Of a DNA stretch of 11,748 nucleotides, positions 1 to 8,474 are shown piece after piece (position 1 is the stretch's first letter; every line of letters starts with the position of its first letter). This DNA is from Terana coerulea. Taxonomy: Eukaryota > Basidiomycota > Agaricomycetes > Polyporales > Phanerochaetaceae. The translations under genes and the position numbers were made by a program. A model generated the notes under the pieces. The model had not been told where the DNA came from and made no database searches. It was given only the letters and a program-made list of their open reading frames with translations. The DNA is taken from positions 1 through 11,748 of the forward strand of contig JAKOGH010000869.1 in assembly GCA_024811115.1 (NCBI GenBank). The letters are read 5' to 3'.

Positions 1-294
1 CAGCGACGGCGGTAAGTGACTTTGGCCTCACAGGCGGTTGTGGCAGCGCTCGGGACGGCTTTTCGACGGGGTATTGCGCGTTTGTGTGAAACAAGGGGTC
101 GCGCGGTGGGAACGTCGGCGGCGGGAAGGCAAACGCGCAAGTGTTCACATTACATTTCGAGTTGCTATGTAGTCTAGTGAGTCACATCCGATAAATCCGA
201 TGTAAATAAGAGTAAACAGAGAGCGACAAGCGCCCGTGAGTTCAAGCTCGACAACTCAACCAATAAATTCAACATGACATTTGCCTGATCATCC
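1..294. other. No gene seen; 3' flank and probable 3' UTR of the LINE
   Basis: I see no coding region. The part next to position 294 is probably the 3' untranslated end of the minus-strand LINE, whose last recognisable codons end at 295. There is a short direct repeat of ATCCGAT at 186-192 and 195-201 (unit about 9 bases, two copies), which could be a vestigial LINE tail, but two copies is weak evidence and no poly(T) run marks an end. Positions 1-150 are GC-rich with no recognisable product on either strand. The exact LINE terminus and target-site duplication could not be found. Confidence 0.5.
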
Positions 295-930
295 TTAGAG
301 CCTCTGTTCGGCACTTGACTTAGTGTTTTCCACGTTCTTCCGCAGTACTCCAGGGTCTCTGCGCATGTTTGACCCGTTTTGTGGTAAGATCGTCCATAGA
401 CTGCAGAGCAATAGACTGCGACACGTAGTGTGGTTGTGCCTCAGCCTTCGCCCCTTCCCTGCCAATTTGTCGACCTCCTCATTCCGAGGCACGTCGCAAT
501 GGCCTGGGCACCAATTGAGCACAATTTTGTTTCGGGCTCTTGTCTAACCATGCGCTGCAACTTTGCACATCATGACTGCAACCATCTGGGCATTGCCCTT
601 ATCAGGGTTTAAGAATGGATTCTATCGCCCATGTTGTCTGCAAAGACTTGGATGGTGTGATACTTTCTGCAGCATCGCTGACAGCTTTTAATTCCTTTGG
701 CCAGGGCCATCATCTCCGCATCATACGGAGTTGCTTTCCCACTAAAGGAACCTTGTTTTGAGGTGCCATCGTGATTGTACACCTTCCAGCTTGCTCCAGT
801 TCGGAGCTTTTCAAATGACTTTTGTCCTTTCTGGGACCGTCTGTAAAACCACCTCGTCGTGTCCGACTTAGTAGCCTCTTTTAACCTCGGGAGGAACTCC
901 TCCTTCAGCCATGTGGGGAACTCCTCCAAG
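295..930 (-). pseudogene. LINE RNase H domain (broken)
   Basis: This is the C-terminal RNase H-like part of the LINE ORF2, which would degrade RNA in the RNA-DNA hybrid during retrotransposition. Visible motifs, read on the minus strand, are YDAEMMAL (catalytic Glu codon at 714-716), FADN (Asp codon at 636-638) and, near the end, WCPGH...NEEVDKLAG (Asp codon at 469-471), the usual His-Gly...Asn-Glu-x-x-Asp ending. The first catalytic motif, TDG, is encoded near 835 but in a neighbouring frame: in the main frame the same bases read YRRSQK. Another frame change follows FADNMG near 640, and the last frame is open from 522 to the stop at 295. All four acidic residues are therefore present in the DNA but not in one frame. 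Confidence 0.8.
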
Positions 931-1177
931 CTCTTTACTGGCGCTTTAGTGTTTATACTAATGCAATCATTGTAATACCGTCAATCAACCTGTCGCCGGG
1001 CCGGCACTCAGTTGACGAGATCAAAGTCTTCATTGCTGATCTTCCCTTGTGGTTAATGTGTACCATGGGGGTGTCTGCATTTCTCGTCTTCCTTTCCTTA
1101 TATGGGAACGGAGCGACAATGTTGGTGGAATTCACCTCCGTCCGCTGTAAGATGAGCCCTTGTAGGGTGCCCTTCAT
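931..1177 (-). pseudogene. LINE ORF2 linker between reverse transcriptase and RNase H
   Basis: This continues the LINE ORF2 after the reverse transcriptase frame. Near 1165 the frame in use changes: upstream residues HEGHPTRA belong to the reverse transcriptase frame, and the continuation NSTNIVAPFPYKERKTRN lies in the next frame, open to 953. It has no catalytic motif of its own. Its place between the thumb region and RNase H and its polar composition fit the spacer found there in fungal LINEs. Confidence is limited because the segment is recognised by position, not by a specific motif. Confidence 0.55.
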
Positions 1178-2725
1178 GCAGCGTTCTCATGCGCAAACAC
1201 TGTTTATGCATAAATTTGTCAATTTGGAGCTTAATGGGCAGTAAACCTGCCATTGTCTCCATCGAGCCAATGGGTGTGCTTTTAAAGCCTCTCGTAATCC
1301 ATCTGGCGCCTCTATTTTGGGCCAACTGTAACTGATGGCATGCGCCTTTCAGTCCAGACCAGTCTAGGCGCCACCATAATTGGGCGCCATATGTTATGAT
1401 CGGCATGACGCATGATACGCATAGCCTTCTCTTATTCTTGGGTTTAAATCCTCGGTTTGAATTCCCCAGCATTCTGAAGGCGTTCACCATACTACATGCC
1501 CTAGTGGCGTAGAACTTGATGTGATCGTTAAATGATAATGTCGGATCCAGGTGGAATCCGAGGTATCTCATTTTATGAGCCGGCTTGACGGTGTGCACGA
1601 CACCGTCAACCTTAACTCTGAGTTTTGGCCCTAATGAGTCATTCTCAGTCCATTCTCCTGCACTTCTTTTACGGAAGTGCATTAGTTCTAACTTGTCTGC
1701 TTCAGCTCCCAATCCCATCCGATTAAGCCCTGACATGACATCAGAAAATACTGCTTTTAACAGTAGATTGTTATATTTCAATTGGTCCTCTGGATCGGCA
1801 GAGTCCATCTTTCCTGCTACGTAAATGAGTCCATCATCCACGAAGAATTGAATGGTCGTGTGACCATTTGCTTTAATCTCTTTGGGAGTCCAATCGTGCC
1901 TTAGCACGTGTACCTCACCATCGTGTGATATTTTAATCACGCGCTTTGTGGCTGCCACCTTATGTAGCCACGGCGCTATGTACAATCCAGTCAGTATCGG
2001 AGACAGGGCTGATCCCTGCCCGACACCGGTCGAAAAGTCCATGAGATCCATTTGTTTCCCATTGAATATGAACTGTGTTTGTCTGTCGACAAGGTAGTTC
2101 TTAAAGTAGGAACACAGCGACTTGCTAAAGCCCTGTTTCCGTAGAATGCCTGCCATCAGCTCATGATTGATGGAAGGGAAGAATTGTGAGACATCCAAAA
2201 GCAAGAGCGGATGACTCCATGCCTTGCTTCTATGCTTGTTTAATGTTGTGCATGAGTTGAGAATACCCGCGTCCGTTGTGCTGTGCTGCATCGTGCTACC
2301 GAACTGGTTTGGGTGCATGATGCTGTACTTCGCCCGTCAAACTGCATGCGTCTGGCGATGAGTTTTTCCAATAGCTTCCCTAAGCAATTTAAAAGAACTA
2401 TCGGTCTGTAAGCCTTGGCCTTTGTGTAATCCGGCTTATTTGGCTTTGGAATGACAACAGTCCTCGACTGTTTGAATATTCTGGGATGAACCCCGAATCG
2501 TATGCACGCATTGAAGTAAGCCAAAATAGGCCTCTCCATGTCGATTTCATCTCCCTCCTCACCGTAGAGGAGTTCTCTCGCATCCGTGACGATGCGCTTC
2601 AGCCAGAACCATGACACATTGTCTGGGCCAGGCGCTGAGAAGTTGCTTGTGAGCGCCAATTCCTTCGCAGCTTCGTGCCTGCTGAAGTTCTTGAACTCTC
2701 TTTCCTTCGTGAGTTTCGAACTCAC
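1098..2725 (-). pseudogene. LINE reverse transcriptase domain (core open, ends frameshifted)
   Basis: RNA-directed DNA polymerase that would copy the element at the nicked target. In the frame open from 2725 are FSAPGPDNV, VVIPKPNKPDYTKAKAYRPI and LLNCLGKLLEKLIARR (N-terminal fingers motifs). The frame then changes near 2335 to one open from 2318 to 1098 (406 codons), which contains LLLDVSQFF (first catalytic Asp codon, 2193-2195), GVGQGSALSPIL (motif B) and FFVDDGLIY (active-site FVDD, 1833-1844). A thumb-like YLGFHLDPTLSFNDHI follows. All three catalytic aspartates are in one open frame. About 45 residues separate motifs B and C, longer than in many LINEs. The frame break before motif A and the breaks elsewhere in the element argue against function as it stands. 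Confidence 0.9.
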
Positions 2726-3290
2726 CCAAAATGGACATATCCACTTTACGTGGATTTTCCGGTGTAAACTGTTCCTGGAAGAGTTTTCCTAATTTCTCTT
2801 CCGAATCAGCTGGCTCGCCTTGTCTGTCAACAAGACCTGTGTTCACAGACACCTTTCTGGGTTTGGTCCACTCGACCATATCCCAGATTCTGGATGAATG
2901 ACATTTGGTGATTACCTTGTCAAACATTTTAGTTTTAGCTTTGGAGACTGCTCCAGCTAATCTTTTGCCTGCTTTCTCGACCACTTCCTTGTGATCGTCG
3001 CACAGCACGTCAATTTCATCAATTCTCATGGCCCATGAGCCCACCTCCTCGTGCTCCAGCCATGCGATGATGTTCTTTCTCAGCCTGGACCTCTCCGTCC
3101 TCCACGCTGATCTCTGTTTCAGTGCATTTCGCTGCTCGCCTGCCCGCTTATTGCACTCGCTTGTCCACCAAGACTTTGACTTTGGCGCACTTTTTAGGGG
3201 CTTTGCGATATTTCCCCCACATGGTTTTAAAGATCTCGCCGATCTTGTCACTATACTCCTCCACATCTTCAGCCGATGTGAACCAATCTT
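2715..3290 (-). pseudogene. LINE ORF2 connector between endonuclease and reverse transcriptase
   Basis: This basic, helical-looking segment joins the endonuclease to the reverse transcriptase in the LINE ORF2. Reading minus from about 3160 it runs through RKNIIAWLEHEEVGSWAMRI, then a Lys-rich stretch (KAGKRLAGAVSKAKTKMFDK) and EEKLGKLFQEQFTPENP, the usual lead-in to the reverse transcriptase fingers. The frame breaks near 2715, where it passes to the frame starting KLTKEREFKNF, and there appear to be further breaks between 3200 and 3300. No enzymatic motif is expected here. The assignment rests on its position and on the fit of the lead-in segment. Confidence 0.7.
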
Positions 3291-3429
3291 CGAAATCGGT
3301 AAGGCACCCTTGAGGCTGTCCTAACTTCTTTCACAAACATGCCGCCTTCGACAGACCCCCTTTTACGGTGAGGACGATCTCCGGCTCAACTTCCACAGGC
3401 ATCTGCCATTCTAGTACTGCATGATCGCT

Positions 3430-4134
3430 TCTTCGGCACTCATGCATTTTTACATTTAGGTTTCTGTACTCCCGAGTTTCAGGTCGACCCAAACCAAATC
3501 CAGCACCCCTCTCCGTAGTTTCACGTTATGTGATTCCCACGTGGGCGGTCCTCTTTTATCGTTCAGGAGCACGAAGCTCCATACACGCTTCTGCCAAATC
3601 AATGAGATCTAAGCTCGATTGTTTGTTTCTTATCTCGTTGCTCCTTCCCTCATCAACAAGCTTCTGTTCCTGATGGTCCCAATATGGGTGCCTCAGGTTG
3701 AAATCACCTGCCATGAACGCAATAGGAGGAAGATCCTCCGCATGGTCTTGCAGGTATTTGACTGCACTAAACGTTTTACCGTCGTTGTACACGTTGAGGA
3801 ATGTGACTTCCTTATCTTGGAATTGCATGCTTACGCATACAATGTCCTGGTGTTTGATGCAACTAAGCCTCACTTGTGGGCTTGTGAACACCCACTTTCT
3901 ATTGATATAAACGGACACCCTGGATGTCTCGCTTGCTCCTAAACAAATGAAGTTTCGGTGTTTACATGTCTAATGATACTCATCACCATCCTTGTTTGTG
4001 CTTGAGGCGACATTCTTGATGAAGCCCCAGAACGGTTCCTGGACACATATGATGTCATGATCCAGGTTTCTTTCTAGAAGCATATTTAAATTTGCTCTAG
4101 AATTCTGAACGTTTGCACTGATGCATTTGAGTGC
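3430..4134 (-). pseudogene. LINE apurinic/apyrimidinic-type endonuclease domain (broken)
   Basis: This endonuclease would nick genomic DNA to prime reverse transcription. Reading minus, the domain starts with LKCISANVQNSRANLNMLL (Asn motif, from about 4134), followed by IICVQEPFWG (catalytic Glu), FMAGDFNLRH...WD (catalytic Asp and Asn) and, near the end, RRSDHAVLEW (the Ser-Asp-His motif typical of this superfamily). An in-frame TAG at 3970-3972 interrupts the domain just after TNKDGDEYH, and the same frame continues beyond it to a stop at 3556. Frame changes near 3560 and 3480 precede the SDH motif. The catalytic set is thus encoded but cannot be translated as one chain. Confidence 0.85.
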
Positions 4135-4507
4135 CTCAGGCTTCGTTCCTGTCTCCGCCTCAGATTCGATCACGCTATCTGATTCAGATGACTCTATTAA
4201 GTCTTGCTCATTTCCTTCCCCTCCCTTGTATTGCCTTCGCAGAGCGTGGACATCAAAGAAAGGTGGCAGGGAATGAATACTACCTGGATGGGGATTTCTC
4301 ATCCCCTTCCTTAATTTCCTCAATTGATACACTCTGATTGCTCGTGGTACCCTTATTTCGATAACTGCAAGTGCTAACGGACACTTGTTCTTTCTCCCTA
4401 GACGCCATGCCCTCCTTTTTATCGATTGGCTGGGTGTCTGGGGGCAGCGATGAAATGAATGCATCGTGTTGGTTACTATACATAGGACATGTTGGTATAG
4501 TGCTCAT
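4135..4507 (-). pseudogene. N-terminal leader of LINE ORF2
   Basis: A minus-strand ATG at 4505-4507 opens a frame starting MSTIPTCPMYSNQ that is Ser-, Lys- and Glu-rich (KEGDEKS near 4290). The frame then appears to shift by one near 4290 into a continuation with SLPPFFDVHALRRQ and an acidic Ser/Glu-rich run (ESSESDSVIESEAETG) that leads straight into the endonuclease. This is probably the disordered leader of ORF2. No zinc knuckle or other domain is visible. The start choice is inference: it is the first ATG in the frame that can be joined to the endonuclease, and an upstream start is possible. Confidence 0.5.
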
Positions 4508-4790
4508 GTATTCTAAACGGAGAGTACTGTATTGAGGGATCCCTAGGGTCCTTCCTCATACGTCTCCTCAACTTGGTGCAAGGAAGCAGCAGCAGCTGAT
4601 TGCCCTTCTTCGCACTATTCTTAGGGTGTGTACGCATACTTTCCCTATCTTTACGCCATAACCCATGAGGCTCGGCCAATTCCAGGTTCCGCACAGCCGG
4701 CACTCAAATGCCCGCTCTGCAGCCCCTATTTCCCATTTTAGGCCGACGCAAGCGGTCAGACTGAAATTAAGAACAACGAGTTTATTAATT
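4508..4790 (-). other. Possible remnant of LINE ORF1 or 5' flank
   Basis: No intact gene is visible. On the minus strand near 4700 there is FECRLCG in one frame and, in the adjacent frame over the same bases, LELAEPHGLWRKDRE followed by a basic run (KLRRRMRKDP). Combined across frames this could be a worn CxxC-type knuckle from the end of an ORF1, which LINEs of this group often carry, but spacing and frame do not support a firm call. It may equally be unrelated sequence at the 5' end of a truncated insertion. Confidence 0.2.
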
Positions 4791-4795
4791 AATAA
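4782..4795. repeat. 14-base perfect AT palindrome
   Basis: The sequence TTATTAATTAATAA reads the same on both strands. It lies at the junction between the decayed LINE side and the plus-strand cysteine-rich frame. It may simply be low-complexity AT sequence; no flanking duplication was found. Confidence 0.4.
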
Positions 4796-4797
4796 TC

Positions 4798-5244
4798 TTG
4801 CTGCATTGTACGTACAGGCCTGAACCTTGTACCACTTCTTCTCGGTTTGCATCCCTGCATCCCGAGCCAGATCTGTCCGAGCGATTGCAACCACACCCTT
4901 TGGGCATGGTCGCAAGCGCCCGTACTCCGCCCTGTGCCCGCTGTTGCCAGCAGGCCCAAGGAAACCCCCCGCATTTCTGCTAGGGGGCCTTATTGCTTTT
5001 CTGTGCAAACGGTGCCCTCTCAATACGAGGGCAAAACTATGCTGATGGGGGCACCAGCGACAACGAACGTCTCTGGGCTGCGCATCAGCTACAGAGGGCG
5101 ACTCAGAGCCATTCAGGCCCGAAGCCGCCCACCCGCAGAGCGGGCAAGAGGCCTCGGGACCCTCCATTGACGGGGAGACCAAGAAAAACCTGCAAAAAGA
5201 GAGAGGGATCAGTAGACTACTTGAATAAAGAACAGACCTTCTAA
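4798..5244 (+). pseudogene. Degenerate cysteine-rich reading frame of unknown function
   Basis: One plus-strand frame spans 149 codons with a single internal TAG at 4981-4983. Before the stop it encodes PPCARCCQQAQGNPPHFC; after it come CANGALSIRGQN, then GTSDNERLWAA and a basic Pro-rich tail containing AGKRPRDPP and TGRPRKTCKKRE (GRPRK resembles an AT-hook core). The cysteine pattern CxxC...C...C recalls small zinc-binding cysteine clusters seen in fungal proteins, but two expected positions read Gly and Tyr, so the cluster would be incomplete. I do not recognise the family with confidence. The opposite strand also holds a long open frame here, so the coding strand is inferred from composition only. 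No start codon context or intron was assigned. Confidence 0.3.
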
Positions 5245-5420
5245 AAGATGAAAATGGGCACTGTAGAGGGTGAGTGGCTCGACAGCGAGCTCAGACGGCA
5301 CGGGCGTCTAAGGCGATGGTGGTGGTACGAAGTCAAGGAGGATGATGGCCGTACGCCCGTCGCCGGCTCTGTGGGAAAGAGGGCGCACATTCACTGATCC
5401 GACTACCAAGTTTAGAAGGT
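5245..5420. other. No gene seen between the cysteine-rich frame and the inverted-repeat cluster
   Basis: Short open frames only, with no recognisable product, RNA or repeat. If the inverted-repeat cluster to the right is the end of a DNA transposon, this stretch would lie inside it, but no transposase sequence is visible here. Confidence 0.4.
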
Positions 5421-5537
5421 GGGGCGGTCTCTGACCACCTTGACCGGTCGGTCGACCGGGTCAGTCAAGGTGGTCAATCAAAGGGTCACTGATTTCTGAC
5501 TGACCGGTCATTTGACCTTGACAACACTGCCCAAAAG
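5421..5537. mobile_element. Candidate hAT-type DNA transposon end (subterminal repeats plus CACTG terminus)
   Basis: The segment holds repeated GGTCA/TGACC words in both orientations, including the 45-base palindrome and a perfect 10-base palindrome, TGACCGGTCA (5501-5510). It ends in ACAACACTG at 5521-5529. Read outward-in on the minus strand this is CAGTGTTGT, and CAGTG-like termini with clustered subterminal repeats are known for hAT elements. If the end is at 5529, the adjoining 8 bases CCCAAAAG (5530-5537) would be one copy of the target duplication; I found no second copy next to a CAGTG in the window. This is therefore at most a solo end, a decayed copy or a coincidence. Confidence 0.35.
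5432..5476. repeat. 45-base interrupted palindrome with 13-base perfect arms
   Basis: The left arm TGACCACCTTGAC (5432-5444) is the exact reverse complement of the right arm GTCAAGGTGGTCA (5464-5476). The 19-base centre contains a second, nearly co-centred palindrome, CGGTCGACCG (5449-5458). The structure could extrude as a cruciform or form a hairpin in RNA. It belongs to a wider cluster of GGTCA/TGACC words that continues to 5522. Its role is unknown; see the candidate transposon end at 5529. Confidence 0.85.
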
Positions 5538-5891
5538 CGAGACTCAAGCGCCCAGCGGCGAGCGCGACTTACAAGAGGACTCACTGCGGATAATTACTGG
5601 TACGCCAATTTTGTACTCCATGCTGCAATACTCGTTCCGCAAGGTTTCTTCCTGCTTGAGCTCGTCGAGTGGTCGCTCTGGCTTTTTCAGCCATCTTCGT
5701 GTTGAGTCAGAGGAGATCTAAAATCGCAGATCTGATCAGGCTCATCACGGCAGGCCCCGAGGGAGGGGAGAGCGCTGATCGCTGAGGTTCCCCTTTGGGA
5801 ATACAAGTTGAACTTGAATTGAGCTCAGCTCGTAGCGGCAGACGAACTCCATATTCTCTGACCCGTTCTGAGCTGTGAAGGGTAGTAGGAG
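5538..5891. other. Gene-free upstream stretch; possible leader of the kinase gene
   Basis: No open frame here looks coding. The 3' part is the likely first non-coding exon of the kinase gene, because a well-formed intron starts at 5892. No TATA element is obvious, and the transcription start cannot be placed. Confidence 0.4.
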
Positions 5892-5952
5892 GTAAGTGTA
5901 TTCGTACCATTGAGTTGACGCAATCCAACTCGTACTAAGCCCACACCTTCAG
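5892..5952 (+). other. Candidate 61-base 5' UTR intron of the kinase gene
   Basis: GTAAGT donor at 5892, a strong branch-site-like TACTAAG near 5932-5938 and a TTCAG acceptor ending at 5952, with a length typical of basidiomycete introns. The flanking sequence has stop codons in the frames that would join it to the kinase reading frame, so a 5' UTR intron is more likely than a coding one. Another small upstream gene cannot be excluded. Confidence 0.55.
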
Positions 5953-6046
5953 CTCGCACCGCTGATCCTTGTACGGCAGCACATTTTGGCATTGACCTGG
6001 CAGGACGGACCTATTAACGCGCGACACTCCGCGAACTTACCGCTGT

Positions 6047-6054
6047 GCACGTGC
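6047..6054. promoter_or_regulatory. E-box-like palindrome GCACGTGC upstream of the kinase gene
   Basis: An 8-base palindrome with a CACGTG core, about 90 bases before the proposed kinase start codon. CACGTG is the core bound by bHLH regulators in fungi. One short site can arise by chance, and if the 5' UTR intron is real it lies in the leader and not the promoter. Confidence 0.15.
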
Positions 6055-7195
6055 CACAAACCTGAGGTTGATATTTGGTGAGCATCCATTGTTGTTTTCA
6101 CTCACCGAACAACTACTCACTGTCTGCGATCCCATCCGCAATGCAGCGATCCTCGCCCAGGGCTGCTTCACCTCCTCTCAACGGAGGTGCGCCATTGCAG
6201 GCTAGTGCCGTACCATCGCGAGTCCAGAACGACGACGAAGATTTCTTTGCCTCGCCTTTCTTCGCCACAAGACTCGACACCGCAACTGGACCTCCACCAT
6301 TGGCGTCCCCGTCTCCAGACTCGTCGGGGATTCACCTCCGCCTGCTCCCTCTGATCCATCCTCGTCCTTGTCCCCGCCACCCGCAAGTGTTCGAGATTTG
6401 CCACACTCCTCCCCGGAGACGTCGAACCCGTCTGTTCAAGCTAACGCTCTCGACGCCACACCGAGGAGACCCAAGAGGTCCCACGGGCCTCAGGCCAGTC
6501 TCGTCCCTCAATCATTTCCGCCTGACGCCCCCGTGGCTCCTCCACGCCGATCTCAAGCATCCGCGTCACAGTCGACTCCTTTGGGTCGTCACCATTGGCA
6601 GACCTCACCCCATCCCCATCCCAATTTCCCGTAACTCCCCCACGTCAGCATCAAGGCACGACATCTCATTCGGAGGTCTCCCTGCGTCGCCTTCGACAGA
6701 GCCGAACGTAACCCCACGTCGCTCAGAGTACTCGGGAATAACGTCGTCGCGGGAGTCGACTCTAAGCGATCTCTCTTCCGAAGCTGAGGAAGCTGAGGAC
6801 CTCACCGCTTCGTCTGCGCAGCGGGACGACCACCTGCGCGAGCGCAACAATACCTTCTCACACGACAGCTTCAAGCGTCGTCGCGCCGAAGAGCCGAAGG
6901 AGTCCCTGACAACCCCGAAGCAGCCCCCTGCCCGCGGCCCCACCGACCACCCCCGATTGCCGACCACCGGAGCAAAGGGAGGACATCATAAGAAGCAAGA
7001 CTACGCTTACCAGGTGGACTGGGAGATGATGAAGCTGTACGCTGTGCTTCCGCCGCATGAGTTTTTGCAGCTGTTCTTTCTGGCAGCGCCGACCTAAACA
7101 AGAAAGTGGTGAAGAAGATCCACGACAAGCTTGGGAGTCGGATGCAGGACCCTAGAAGAAAGCTCCAAAACGAGAAAGATATGTACCCTCCTTTA

Positions 7196-7237
7196 GTAAG
7201 TGAAATCAACTATCGGCGTGTGCTTTTGTTGTCTCAG
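7196..7237 (+). other. Kinase gene intron 1 (42 bases)
   Basis: GTAAGT donor after MYPPL and a TCTCAG acceptor. Removal joins MYPPL directly to AHGTSQCEAIGEAL, which reads as continuous family-like sequence. At 42 bases it is very short and a multiple of three, with no stop inside, so it could be retained without breaking the frame. Phase 0. Confidence 0.6.
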
Positions 7238-7965
7238 GCTCATGGGACATCCCAGTGCGAAGCCATCGGTGAGGCTCTAGCGGACACCAAATACACCGTT
7301 AAGGACACGTCCAACCGCCACGAAGATGCATTTCATGATGGGAAACCGGATCTCGTTATTTACCACCGTGATACGGAGGGGAGCGGAGGATGGCAGCTCG
7401 TCGGAGAGGACGATCCGTCGTACAAGAGCACCACAAGGAAACGCCGCAAATGGGACGGAGATCTACGATGGGCCTGGCTGCTTACCTTGGTTGAGGTTAA
7501 GTTCAACTCCTCGGCGGATCCTTTCGCCGACTCTTCGCATACTGGGCTTCCCGAGATCAACCTCGGCGACGGGGACAGTGCAGACTCTCGGGTGCAGATA
7601 ATTCGATACGCGGTGGAAGCGATGCACCGTCAACATCGGACATGTTTCTTTTCAGTTTTTATCACAAAGCATACAGCGCGTTTGATGCGATGGGACCGCT
7701 GTGGCTGCGTCTTGAGCGAGGCTTTCAACTACGTCGAGGACCCCGAACATCTCCTGAACTTTTTCCACCGGCTCGCGAAAGTGGACGCCGTTACCCAGGG
7801 GTATGACCTATCGATCAGGCTCGCCTCCCAGGTACAACTCAACGATTTAAAACAATACAAGGAGAAGTCTCGAGCGGATGGTCGAGAATCCGAAGGCCAA
7901 CAAATGGCGCAAGCAATTTGTCGGGAGACATGTTGAAAGAGCAGGTCAAGTTTCCCATTGTACAG

Positions 7966-8018
7966 GTGAGTATCAGTTGACGAATAATACAGCTCATTAT
8001 TCTGACACGACGCCTCAG
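7966..8018 (+). other. Kinase gene intron 2 (53 bases)
   Basis: GTGAGT donor after KFPIVQ, a branch-site-like TCTGACA upstream and a CCTCAG acceptor. The next exon begins FDCPFFDIADRS, leading into the kinase nucleotide-binding loop. Phase 0 on both sides. Confidence 0.7.
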
Positions 8019-8474
8019 TTCGACTGTCCATTCTTCGACATCGCCGACCGGAGTCAGTCCGAGCCGGCCACTATCTTGATTGGTCGCTATCGCGTGGGAC
8101 GGTGGTCGCCGACCGGACGCGCCACTAAGGGTTTCATCGGGTACATCGTTGGCCAACGCAAGCTATGCTTTGTGAAGGATTCTTGGAGGCCAAATCACGA
8201 TTCCATATCTACAGAGCTCGAAACGTATACGCTCTGCACCAGAAGGATGTTCCGTACATCCCCGAAGTTCTCGGCGGCGGAGATGTTCTCCACCAAGGCT
8301 TAGGGCATGATGCACCTGTGGCACAACGCACGCTTACTCAGGACTTCCTAACGGATGTTCCACGCCTGCAGGAGCGGGTACACTGTCGTCTGGTCCTCGG
8401 TACCATTGGAATACCTCTGATGGAGTATGATCTGGGTCACCACATGATCCATGTCGTACTTTGCGCTCTCATAG

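Larger units (their letters stand above)
295..4507 (-). mobile_element. Degenerate non-LTR retrotransposon (LINE, EN-RT-RNase H, probably Tad1/I group)
   Basis: On the minus strand the domains follow LINE order: leader, apurinic-type endonuclease (about 4134-3430), connector, reverse transcriptase (about 2725-1500), C-terminal linker and RNase H (about 850-450). An endonuclease at the start of ORF2 together with RNase H at its end is known for the I and Tad1 groups, and Tad1-type elements are the common fungal ones; the clade assignment is inference. The bounds given are the minimum covered by recognisable coding sequence. The 5' end may reach about 4790, and the 3' UTR extends below 295. The reading frame changes at roughly 4290, 3560, 3480, 3370, 3290, 2715, 2335, 1165, 830 and 640, and a TAG lies at 3970-3972, so no functional ORF2 protein can be made. 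No clear ORF1 was found, which suggests 5' truncation or decay. Confidence 0.9.

Noticed and set aside
14..36. GTAAGT...CACAG that looks like a mini-intron
   Set aside because: Only about 23 bases long, too short to splice, with no coding sequence on either side.
4568..5182. Long minus-strand open frame of 204 codons
   Set aside because: Its sequence has no recognisable domain and a biased composition. It overlaps the more protein-like plus-strand cysteine-rich frame and the LINE leader. Openness alone is not enough.
5707..5928. Minus-strand open frame in the kinase leader
   Set aside because: No recognisable product, and it overlaps a strong plus-strand intron candidate.
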